Part shown: in pieces, positions 51,001 through 63,000 of the stretch
How the letters are laid out: each line of letters opens with the position of its first letter
Position numbering within the stretch: the first letter of the stretch is position 1
Source of the DNA: Pseudomonas sp. R5-89-07
GTDB lineage: Bacteria > Pseudomonadota > Gammaproteobacteria > Pseudomonadales > Pseudomonadaceae
DNA: 64,000 nucleotides
Reading direction: 5' to 3'
Assembly (NCBI RefSeq): GCF_003851685.1
Contig: NZ_CP027727.1
Span: 3,968,001-4,032,000 of the forward strand
Notes under the pieces: generated by a model
Seen by the model: the letters and a program-made list of their open reading frames with translations, nothing else
Database searches by the model: none
Told to the model about the DNA's origin: nothing
Program-made: the position numbers and the translations under genes

Positions 51001-54000
51001 GTGGGTCAGAGCAGCCACTTGCTCGCCGGTCAGCGACACGCCTACGGAGAGGTCCAGTGCTTGTTTGCTTCGGATGGCGTTGTCCATCAGATACCGGAAC
51101 ACCGCCTCGTCCGAGGTTTGACCGTCGATGAAGCGTTGTCCGGTGCGTTCGATAATTGCCTGTTGGACTAGTCGTTGTTCATATAGGCCGTCCCCCAGGC
51201 GTTTAGCACTTTCATCTGGGTTGTAGCCCAGGCCTGCGAGGAGGTAATCCGAACTCATGAATTGCTTGAGTTCGGTGAGTACCGGGTTGGTTTCGACCAA
51301 GTATTTATGTGGCTGCGAAGCCGCTTTGCTTGAAGGTAGGCCCTCCACGCGTGTAATGGTCTGACTACCGACTGACGAAGAAGCCCCATTAGCAGGCTGA
51401 CCTACCGATGTAACATCCACGACGACAGCAGGGGCCAGCGGAGTAACGCCAGGAATGTTGAGGCCGGAGGTTGTAGCATTATGCTGAGTACCGTCTACGC
51501 GAGTCGTGCGATCGACAGACGCAGTCAACTCCAGATGCTGCGATGGCGAACCAACTGGTGCGGTTATCGCAGTACGAGGATCTCGATCCTCGGATATAAC
51601 ATCGGAAATTTGAGATGCGCTGACAGCCGGTATACCGCTCGACGTTCCGACGCTAATAGCGCCAATATGAGCAATACCCGTGTCGGAGGCCCGTCCCGGC
51701 AAACGTGTACCGGTGTCCGCGTTCGCAACATCGGCTGCATTTACAGCACGCAAACTCGCGTTGACGTTACTCGCCTCGCGGGCCGCGACAGTCACTTGAC
51801 GAGTGCTAGCGGTAAGGAGGCTTGCTCCTTCAAATTGGATCGTACGCCCCTGTTTTTCAGGCATTGTTTGTTGGCGCTGTGCCAGGCCGATGTCAGCCGC
51901 GCCCATGGTCCAGCTTTGCGCTTCAGGGCGAGCCTGACCCGCCTGCTGGCTGCTCGCGCCCTGCTCGCTCAAGCGGAACAGGCCGTTTTTGCCGCTAGGC
52001 AAGCTGAATCCCGGTAGGGTCAATGGGTCAACCTTCTGCTGAGCCAGATCTGGAGGCAGTTGGCGATTGAGGTTGATGATTGTGGAGTTACCAGTACCTG
52101 AAACCTGGGTATTGGTCTGGCGGGATGGTCCGGCAACGGTTGTAGTGAAGGAGCGCTCTACACCGTTGGTGATTTTGTTGACCGCATTGATGGCCACATT
52201 ACCGCCGGCCTGGATGATGGCGGGTACAAAACTGGCCCCTGAAGATGCAATTATTTTTTCAGCAAACGGTGTGGCGTTGAGTATTTCTGCCGGTGCCTGG
52301 ACAGTGACACCCGGTATGAAGTTAGCTTTAGGGACGGCGGCCCCCATGCCCCCCTTGGGTCCAAAATTCAACCTATAGGTCGCAATCGCTTGGCTGCGAT
52401 CGGTGGGCTGCTTAAGTCCAACAATGCTTTCCTGTTCAGCCGCATTCCAGAAATGAATATTCCGGTTATATGTCGGGTCGTTAGTCGCGTTGTAGTTGAA
52501 TATTCTCTCCCACAGCCCCACGCCAGGGCGCATCGTTATGTATTTGAGACTCTGATAACTACCCAGCGCGCTGGCCGTATTATCAAAATCGTTGACTGAA
52601 ATATTGATATCGCTGACAGCAGAAACAGCGGAGTTGAAATTCTCGAACTTGTCGCCCTGCACGCTCAGCTTTTTGCCTGATACGAGACTGGCGGCCACTT
52701 GCTCACCCGTGGCCTCGACATCAAAATTCTGCTGCCAGACCAGATGGGAGGTGAAAACACCGTTCTGCCCTACGTAGTTGCAGTCAAGGCACCTCACGCC
52801 GATCGAAGCAGACACCGCGTTGGTCGCCTTAACATCGAAACTTTCCATCTTGTTCAGCACGATCGTCGCCTTGAGTGACATATCCCCCGTCGACTCAATC
52901 CGACCCGAAAGGTTATCCATTCGCGCTGCGTGTTCGGTACCGTTGTACCCCGCCACTTCTAATCCGCCGAGGCTATAGATGTCGCTGTAGTTATTTTTCA
53001 GCGTACTCACTTGCAGCTTCATATCGCCGCCACTGAGCAACAAGGAACTTTCACCCGCTTGAACGCGATCGTTAGTCAGGGCTTGCGCATTGATAAGTAG
53101 GTTTTGCCCACTGGCCATGGTGCCAAAATTGCTGACGTCACCGGCGTTGATATTCAATACATTGTTGGAGGTCAGGCGCCCACGGTTGCTCAACTGCCCG
53201 CTAACGGTGACGTTGGTGATGCCCCCAGCGGCCATGGTTGCCGACTCGTTCAGAGTCAGTTGCGCAGCCGACATATCTAAGGAGCCCACGCTGCTGACCT
53301 TGCCGTTGCCCTGATACTCGCCGGTCAACTGCAGGTCCATGCTGCCGTCACTGGCGATCAAACCGCCGTTTGTCCAGTTTTTGCCCTTGCCTTCCAAGCG
53401 CGTAGATGCAAGCAGTTGACCGGTTTCTGTCTGGGTGAAGTTGTTGACGTTAACGTTCAATCGCCCTGCCTGGATAACGCTGCTGTTGCTCCACGTATCA
53501 GCGTTTAGGGTTAGGCCACCCCGAGTGATGATGCTGCCACCGGCACCGGTGACATTTGGAAGGGAGATATCGAAGTTACCGGCGCCCACGTGCAGCAATC
53601 GACCGTCGCTATTGAGGAAGCTGTTGGCAGCCAGAATCAGGTCGCTGTTGGCGGTTTCCAACACACCACTGCGGTTATCGAACAGGTTGCCGATCTGGAA
53701 GAGTGTCTTGCCTTCGCCGCCAAGAGCACGAAGCTTGCCGCCCTGGTTATCGATGTCGCTAGCCGCCACACTTATCGTTGTGTCGCTCTCAATCACGCCA
53801 GCACGGTTGGTCAGTGCACCCTTGGCGCTCAGATCAATTGTGCCAGCGGCAATCTGTCCGGTGCTGTTATCCAGCATCAGACCATCAACTCGCAACAGCC
53901 CCTTGGCGTACAAGCCGCCATTGGCGTTGATGAAATTATTAGCGATGACTATCGCATCGCCGCCTTGGGCAGCAATGTGACCGCCTTGGTTGCTAAGGCT

Positions 54001-57000
54001 GTTTGCCACCAGGTTCAGACGTTGGCTTTGGGCAATCCCATCCTGATTGTTAACCCCCCCGGCCAGTTGCGCATCCAACAACCCCTTGAGGCTGGCGAGC
54101 TGGCCTTCACGGTTGTCCAAGCTGGTAGCCTTGACGCTAACGTCGCCGGTTTGCGCAAGGAGTTTGCCGCCCTGGTTGTCGACGTCACCATTGATGTTCA
54201 AGACCAACCCGGTCTGACCTTGCACCGCACCTTTAGCGTTGCTCAGGCCTGTCGCGTTGAGTTGCACATCAGCGTCCTGGCTATAGATCAAGCCATCGTT
54301 GAGGTTTTTCACGCCGCCGGCGCTGGTGATTGCCACCCGGCCCTTACCGGCGATGGTCCCGCGCTGACTGTTGTTCAGGCCGCCCGTGAACAAGGTCAAT
54401 AAGCCCTGACTGACAATCTGACCGTCGGCGTCGTTATAAACCTGACTCGCCCGCTGCAGAAGTAGCGGCCCGGCACTAGCGAGTTTGCCGCCGCTGTTGT
54501 TGAGGTTGCCTAGCAAATCAAGCGTCAAGCCACCGTTGCTTGCCAGGGTGCCGCCATTGTTGGTCAGGTCGGTACCGGCGAAAGTCAGTGCTTGCTGTGC
54601 GGTAATGCTGGACTGGTTAGCCAAAGTGGCCGCTTGCATATCCAACGTGGCCCCGCTGTCGATCAAACCACCATCACCGTTAACTAACGCCCCACTCACT
54701 GTCAGGCTCTGCGCGCCGCCGCTGGAAATCATGCCGTTGCCACGGTTATCCAGGCTGGCGGCATTGACATCCAGCCGCCCGTGGCTGACGAGCGCGCCTT
54801 CAGCGTTGTTTTTAAGGGCGCCAGTCAAACGGACATCGACCGCGCCGTCACGACTGGAAAGCGTGCCGTTGTTGCGGTTGTCGAGGTTACCGCCGCTGAT
54901 GTGCAGACCTTGCCAGCCGGACAGCAAGCCCTTCTCAGTATTCAACAAGGTGCCCGCATTGACGCTCAGCGACTGGCTGCTGATCAGCTTGCCGCCAGTG
55001 TTGTCCAGGCTGCGCGCCGCCAGGAAGAAACTCTGCTGACTGGATATCTCTCCGCCCTGGTTACTCAGATCGCGCAGATTTTTGAGGATCAACGGGCCAT
55101 TGGCGAGTAGCAGACCGTTGTGGTTGTCCAGGTCGCTGTTGTTAAGATCGAGGGTCACGCCCTGCTCGCCGACAATGCGGCCGCCCGCCACTGCCAGGGC
55201 ATTGACGTCGATGCCCAGCGCTCCTTTGGCTGAAACCTCGCCACCGCTGCCGGTATTGAGGCTGGCAGCGGTCAGGTTCAGGCTGCCTTTGCTGTTAATC
55301 AGGCCGCCCACGGTATTATCCAGGGCCATGGCGTTGAGTGTCACAGCAGCGCCCAGCACGTTGCCATTCTGGTTATTCAAATCAGCGCTTTGTACAGTCA
55401 ACGTTTGCGCCGCGTTGATCAAACCCTGCTCGGTGTTCGTCAACAGACCAGCACTCGTCAACTGCAGGTCACTGCGGCTACTCAGGGTGCCGCCACGGTT
55501 GTCCACGGTCGCCGCGCGGGCATCAAGGCTGGCTGCGCCGATCAGCCCCTTGATGTTGCTCAGCGCCTGGTTGACGCGCAGGGTCAAGCCTTGGTTGCTG
55601 AGCAGCTTGCCGTTTCCGTTATCCAGGCTTTGCGCGGCCAGGGTGAAAGCTTGGCCGCTGGAGATTTCGCCGTGCTGATTGGTGACGGTGTTGAGGTTTT
55701 TGAGCAGCAACGGGCCCTTGGCGTTGAGCAAGCCGCCTGTATTGCTCAACACGCCATTGTTCAGGTCCAGGCTCAAGCCAGCATTACTGAAAAGCTTGCC
55801 TCCTTGCTGGTCCAGCCCGGTGAGGCTGGAGGTCACGCCCTTCTCGCCGCCAATGTTGCCGCCGTTGTTCAACTGGCCGGTAATCAGCGTCAAGGTGTCG
55901 CCGCTATTGAGGCGCCCCCCTTGATTATTCAACAAGCCTGTGGTGACTGAGACTGGACCCTTGCCGCTGATAGTGCCCTGTTCATTACCGATACTGGCAC
56001 TGCGCAACGTCAGGTTGCCATCAGTGGCCAATTGACCACTATGGTTATTCAGGTTTCCGGTGACGGCGACGTTCAAGCCTTGGGCAGTGGAAAGGCTGCC
56101 CTTGCTATTATTGAGGCTGCGAGCCTTGATGCTCAGCGTATCTTCACTGCCCAGCACGCCTTCGCTGTTGTCCAGGTCACCTGCCAGTTCCAGCATCAAC
56201 GGTTGTTGGCTGAGGAGCTTGCCTCCGTTGTTGTCCAGCGACGTGCCAACCAGAGTCAGGCGCTGGCCATTCATCTCACCGAGTGCGCGATTGACGATCT
56301 GATCAACTGAAAGACTCAGGCCACCGCCCGCGAACACCACGCCCTTGTCGCTATTGTTCAACTGCTGCCCGGTGACGGCGACGTCAGCGTTGCCGGTCAG
56401 TTCACCGGCGCGGTTGTCCAGTGTATCTATGTCGAGTTTCAACGCTTTTGCGGCGCCTACCAGGCCATTGCGGTTATCCAGGCTGGCGCCGCGAAGGTAC
56501 AGGCCTTCGGTGCTAATCAGCTTGCCGTTCTGGTTGTCGATGCTCGCGATGGTAGCCGTCACCTGGGCCTTGCCGGCGATCTCGCCATTACGGTTATCCA
56601 GAGCGGCGCCGGTCAGCAGCAAGGCGCCGTCGGCAATCACGCTGCCGCGTTGGTTTCCCAACAGTTCGGTGGCGCTGATGGTCACATCGCCCCGGCCACT
56701 GAGCAAGCCGTCGGTGTTGTTCAAGCGGGTGCTGCGGGCGTCGAGAACAACGGCGTTGATATGGCCTTTCACGTTAGCCAGCACCTGGTCAACGCGCAAG
56801 GTCAGCTTCTGGTTGCTGATAAGTTTACCGTTGCTGTTGTCGAGATTTTTCGCAGCCAGGGTGAAAGCGTTCTGGCTGGAAATTTCGCCGTTCTGGTTGC
56901 CGACGCTGGCCAGGTTTTTCAGCGCCAGGAGAGGAGCGTTGATCACGCCTGCGTTGACCAGTTCACCGTCGTGCAGGTCGAGGGTCAGTTGCGTAGTGCT

Positions 57001-60000
57001 CACCAGCTCGGCGCCGCCCCTTTGAGTAAGGCCGGTGATGTTGGCGTTCAGGCTGCCGGCGCTGCCGATATGCCCGCTATTGGTGACTTGGGTGGCCGTT
57101 AGGTCAAGGCTGTGGGCACTGGAGACGCGCGCGCCAAAGCCATTTGTGAACATGCCAGTAGTGACGATCGTGGCGCCCTGGCTTTTAATCAGACCGTTGC
57201 TGTTATCGAGGCTGGCACTGTTCAGCTTGAGGTCCTGTGCACTCTCGACAGTTCCGCCGGTATTGAGCACTTCCGTGGCGCTACCGAGGGTCAGCGGACC
57301 CGCTCCGGAAAGGCTGCCGTCAGTGTTATTGAGGCGCTGAACAGCCAGGTCTATCGAACCTTCACTGGTGAGTATGCCGCGGGTATTGTCGAGACCCTCC
57401 GACAGTTGTACCGCCAAAGAGCGCTCGGCGCCGAAGGTGCCTTCAGTGTTGTCCAAGCGGGCGCCAGTAAAGCGGGTGTTCTGGGCGAAGACCAACCCTT
57501 TCGCCTGGTTGACCACCTCGCCCATCGCCATTTCCAATGCAGTCCCGGCCAGCAGCTTGCCGCCACTGTTGTCCACGCGCTGGCCGCTAAGATCGATGCT
57601 CTGCTGGCTGGAAATTTCTCCGGCTCGGTTGTCGAGGTTGCTCACGCTGAGCTTCAGCGTTTTTGTCGCAGCCACCAGGCCCTTGTCGCGGTTATCCAAG
57701 GCGTCGGCGTTGAGGGTCAGGTTGCCCTGGGCGACCAACTCGCCGCCCTGCTGGTTCAATACACCTACGGTGGCCGCCAGATCGTCCTGGCTGGCGATGC
57801 GGCCCTTGGTATTATTGATGGTGTCCAGGGTCAGGCGAACCGGGCCCATGGCACTGGCAAGACCGCCCTGGTTACTCAGCGATTGTCCGGCGATTGACAA
57901 CGCCTGCTTGCTGTTGAGTACGCCTTCACGGTTGTCTATCTGGCCAATGTGCAGATCCAAGTTCTGATTGGCACGTACCGCACCACCACGGTTATCCAGG
58001 CTTGCACTGCGCAGGGTCAGCAGGTTTTGCCCGGACAGGCGGCCTGTGCGGTTGTCCAGGCTGCCCGCCTGGATATCCATCACACCTTTGGCCAACACTG
58101 CACCTTTGGCTTGGTTGTCCAGTAGCCCTTTGACTTTGACCGTCAAGCCACCATCGCTCACCAAGCTACCGGACTGGCTGTTATCCAGGCTGGCCGACGT
58201 GACCCTCAAACCCTGGCCGCCGCCCAAGGTGCCCCCTTGGTTGTAGAGCGCGCCGCTGGTGGTCAAGTCGAGGCTGATATCGCCCATTACCTTGCCGCCA
58301 TTACGATTATTCAACGTCATAGCGTTGACCACGCTGGCACCGCTGCTGGATACCTCACCATCGTCATTAAGCAGATCGGCACCAAGGGTCAGCGCCAAAT
58401 CTCTGGAGCTGCTGAACACGCCACTGCTGTTGTCCAAACTGGCCGCCTGGGTAGTGAGCCCGGCGGCAGAAATTACGCCTTTAAGGTTGACCAGCGCCAA
58501 GTCGATTTTGAGGCTTAACGCTTGATCGCTGAGCACCTTGCCGCTGCTGTTATCAAAGCTTTTTGCGGCTAGGGTGAAAGCTTGTCCACTGGAAATCTCA
58601 CCATTCTGGTTAGAGACTGCGGACAGGTTGTTGAGCAGCATTTGGCCAGGCGCATGGATCAGACCACCGGCGTTATCAAGGAGGCCTTGGTTCATGTTCA
58701 AGGTCAGGTCGCTGGAGCTGTAGAGCTCGCCGCCGCCGCGTTGATCCAGCTCGTTGATGCTGGCAGTAAGCGTTTTATTGCTCGCGATGGTGCCATCGAA
58801 ACGGTTATCTACCCGCCCGGCCGTCAAGTCGAGGCGATCAGCACTGGTCAGGCGCCCGCCGTTTTGGTTATTCAAAGTACCGGTGCTGACGCTTACGGCG
58901 CCATCGCCAATCAGCTTTCCGCCCTGGTTATCGAAGCTGGCGCTGTTCAGGGTTAGCGCCATGGCACTGAGCAGTTCGCCGTTGCGGTTGCTCAGGACAC
59001 CGGTGGTGGTCAATTGCTGCGCCGCTCCACTGCTGATGCGACCGCCGTTGTTGTTCAGCGTGGCGGCTTGCAGCCTCAGACTGCCACCGCCGCGCACAGT
59101 GCCTTGCTGGTTGTTCAGGTGGTCTAGGGTGAGCTGTACCGTGCCATTGGCCAAAAAGCGCCCACCGTTGCTATTGTCGAACTGACCGCCGGTCAGGGAT
59201 AAATCAGTGACACTGGAAGCTTCGCCACCTTGGTTGTCCAGGCGATTGAACTGCAAGGACATCGCCTTACCCGAATTCAACAGGCCGCCACCACCGTTAT
59301 CGAGCTGGTCACCGTTGGCCAGCAATGTCCCTGCCGCCGTCACGCGACCACCGCGATTGTCGAACTGACCGACACTCAGAGTGAGGTCATTATTGCCCGC
59401 GATGCTGCCTTTGGCTTGGTTATCCAAGCTGCCAGAGGTCAGGAACAACGCCTGACCGCTGGCCACGTGGCCGTTACGGTTGGTCAGTGCACCGGTACTG
59501 TTGAGTGTTAGCGTTTTATCGCTCTGAATGAGGCCGCCGCTATTGTCCAATGCCGCACTGGCCAAACGCATGCTAGTGCCAAGGATTTCGCCCTGGTGGT
59601 TGTCCAGTGTCGTGTCGACCTGAGTAACCAGTTCATCACGGGCCTTGAGTCCACCTTCGGCATTCAGCAAGCTGTTCGCCGACACGTCCAGCGCGCTGGC
59701 GTTGATCAACCCCTTGGTATTGTCCAGCGCACGGGCGATACGCACGATCAATCCCTGTTCACTGAGCAACTTGCCGCTCTGGTTGTCGAAGCTATCGGCC
59801 GTAAAGCGCAGCGCTTGGGCGCTGGAGATTTCCCCGTCCTGGTTATTGACGCTGGCGAGGTTGTTCAGCAGCAGCGCACCCGGCGCGTGTATCAAGCCGC
59901 CTTGGTTATTCAGGTGGCCATGGTTCAGATCTAAACTCACACCTGACTGGCTATAGAGGCCGCCACCGTTATGTTGGTCGAGACCAGTCACGCTGGCGGT

Positions 60001-63000
60001 GAGTTGTTGTTGGCTGGTGATACGCCCGCCGTTGCCGTTGTCGACTTGCCCTGTATTCATTGCCAGGGTGCCGTCACTGTTGAGCGTGCCTTGGTCGTTA
60101 TTTAACGACGCACCCAGCATCAAGCCCAGATGATTCTTGGCGTAAAGATTGCCCTTGGCGCTGTTATCGAGGCTGGCAGCGCTTACTTGCAAAACGCTGG
60201 CGGCACTGAACAGGCCGGCCTGGTTTAGCAACTGCCCGGCTATGTGCGCAGTCAACAATCCATCGCTGGTCAGCTTCCCTGCACTGTTGTCCAGGCCCGC
60301 AGCAGTGAGATCAAGGCCCTGCGCCGCCACCAACATGCCTTGGCGGTTGTCAACCAAGCCCGAACTGTTGAGGTTGAGTACGGTATCGCCTTGCAGCAGG
60401 CCCAGGCGATTGTCCAGGGACGCACTGTTGACCGATGCCGTACGCGCCAGCACCTTACCGTTGCGGTTATCCAGTGCCCCAAAAACTTGCGTGATCAAAC
60501 CGTCACCGGCGCTAAGTACGCCGCCTTGGTTATTCAGACTACCAGCACCTATATCCAAGTTATTGGCCGAGACCAGACCTTGAGCGTTATCGAGTGCACG
60601 TGCAATTCGTACGGTCAGCGCTTGTTCACTAAGAAGTTTGGCACTGCGGTTATTCAAAGTATCAGCAGCCAGGGTAAATGCCTGGCTGCTGGATATTTCG
60701 CCGCCCTGGTTATCGACGTTACCGAGGTTGACCAGCAACAACTGACCCGCTGCACTGATCACACCGCCCTGGTTGTTCAATTGCCCCTGATTAAGATCGA
60801 GACTGACATCCCCCGGGCTGAACAACCGACCGTCATTGTGCTGAGCAAGGCTCGCAACATTGGCCTTGAGAGCTTGGCTGGCACTGATACGACCGCCATC
60901 ACTGTTATCGACTTGCCCGGCTTTGAGGTTGAGGCGAATATCGCCTCGCAAGATGCCACGCTGGTTGTTCAGCGCACCGTCCACTTGCAGGTCTAGACTG
61001 TTCTGCGCGAACAGCTTGCCTTGCTGATTGTCCAGGCTGCCAAGGTTGAGATGCAGGTCACCTTTAGCGGCAAACAACCCGGTTTGATTGAGCACATGCC
61101 CCGCAATGGCGGCGGTCAGCACGCCGTCACTGGTTAACTGGCCCGCGCTGTTGTCCATGCTGGCAGCGTTGAGCGTCAAGCTGTTGCCGGCGGCCAGAGT
61201 GCCGAATTGGTTAGCCAATGCGCCGCTATAGATAGCTAGGGTTCGGTCGCCTTGCACACGTGCGTTACTGTTGTTAAGGCTTCCCGCCGTCAGTGCAAGG
61301 TCCTTTGCCAGTAACTCGCCATTGGTGTTATCCAGCAAACCGGTGGCGGTGAGGTTCAGACTACCGCTAGCACTGAACTTCCCCGACTGGTTGTTAAGGT
61401 CGCCAGTGACCGCATCCAGGCTCGTCGCGGAGACGAGGCCTCTGGCGTTCTCCAACGCGCCCGCGACACGTAAGGTCAGGCCTTGATCACTGAGGACCTT
61501 GCCGGCGCCATTGTCGAGGCTGTTGGCAGCCAGGACAAATGATTGCGTGCTGGAAATTTCGCCCTGCCGGTTATCAACGGCATTGAGGTTATTCAGAGTC
61601 AGTTGATCGCGGGTGTTAATCAAGCCGCTACGGTTGTCGAGGTGGCCATGGTTAAGGTCCAGGGTTAAACCTGTGGTACTGGTGAGCTGACCACCGGCAC
61701 TTTGATCAAGGCTGCGCAGGTTGGCCTTGATAGCCTGCGCACTGGCGATCTGGCCGGTGGCGCTGTTATCCACTGCACCGGCAACCAGGTCCAGGTTGCC
61801 TTGGCTCGTGAGCGAGCCCTTTTGGCTGTTATTAAGCGAGCCCGCAATGACCTGTACGATCTGGCGCCCGGCTATACGACCACCCTGGTTATTAATCTGG
61901 CCAGTAGCGTTCAGCGTCAACAACTGCCCTGCCGACAACAAGCCTGCAACGTTGTCCAACGCCGCCAATTGCAAGGTGACCTGTGCCTGACTCGACAGCT
62001 CGCCATCGCGGTTGATCAGTAGCCCGATACCCGCCGCCAAGTTGCCCGTGCTGGTGACCAGACCGCCCTGGCTATTGAGCAGTTGATCGGCCGTTAGTCC
62101 GAGACCGCCCGCACTGAGAACGCGGCCCTGGTTTCGGTTGTCCAAGTTCGTCGCGTTCAGTTGCGCATCGCGTTGAGCACTCAGGGTACCGCCCACGTTT
62201 GTGAGTTCACCGGTGTCGATACTGAGATCTCGACTGGCAATTACGGTCTTGCCAGTGTTGTCGATGGCTTGTGCTGTTAGGTGCACATCACCTTGGTTGT
62301 TGCGGCTGTTATCAGCGTTGACACCCGCTTCGATAACCCCATTGCTGGTCAGCCGGCCTCCGGCGTCCAAGGTGATGCTGTCCTTAGCCGCAAGGGTTTG
62401 TCGGTTAGTCAGTGCGCCTTGGGTTTTCACCGACAAATCGGTACCGGCGTAAACAGCGCCTTTGGAGTCCAAACTCTGGGCTTTCACGTTAACGGCTGCG
62501 GCAGCCGAGGTCTGGCCCATGACCACATTGCCCGCCGCATCAATCTGGATATCACCACCGGCGACCATATCCCCGGACAGTTTCACCCCAACACCGGCTT
62601 CGGTGCCCACCAGCTTGACCGCGCCCACATACATGCCGCCCAAGGCCGACGAGTCAATCGCCAGATCCGGCGCCTGACTGCCGTCCGCCGCCCGCGCCGT
62701 GGCATTCAGGGTGCGTGCGTCCACGTCATTGCGACCGGTGACGATGGTGAGTTTTTTCGCCTGAATTTGTGCATTGATGGTGGCGGCGCGCGTGATGATT
62801 TCGAACTGGTCGACATTGCTGGCGTTCAGGCCGGCACCATCAATAGCGACGCTGCCTTGATCGACTTGATAGCGGCTGATCTGGCCGTTTTCAATTATTG
62901 CTTTGCCAGTGGTGAGTGTGGCTTGCGGTGTATTGATGAACCCGCAGCCGTTACAGCTAATGCCATACGGGTTAGCGACGATTACATGCGCCGACTGCCC

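Noticed and set aside
55043..61560. Regular short repeats that could be taken for a CRISPR array
   Set aside because: The periodicity is in codon triplets of the beta-helix rungs, repeats are imperfect, and there are no constant repeats with unique spacers.
51481..62677. Many long plus-strand open frames opposite cdiA (for example 53435-53980, 56345-57025, 60244-60996)
   Set aside because: They mirror the repetitive, stop-poor codon pattern of the cdiA strand, repeat with its period, and lack ribosome sites. The 5126-residue frame on the other strand accounts for them.
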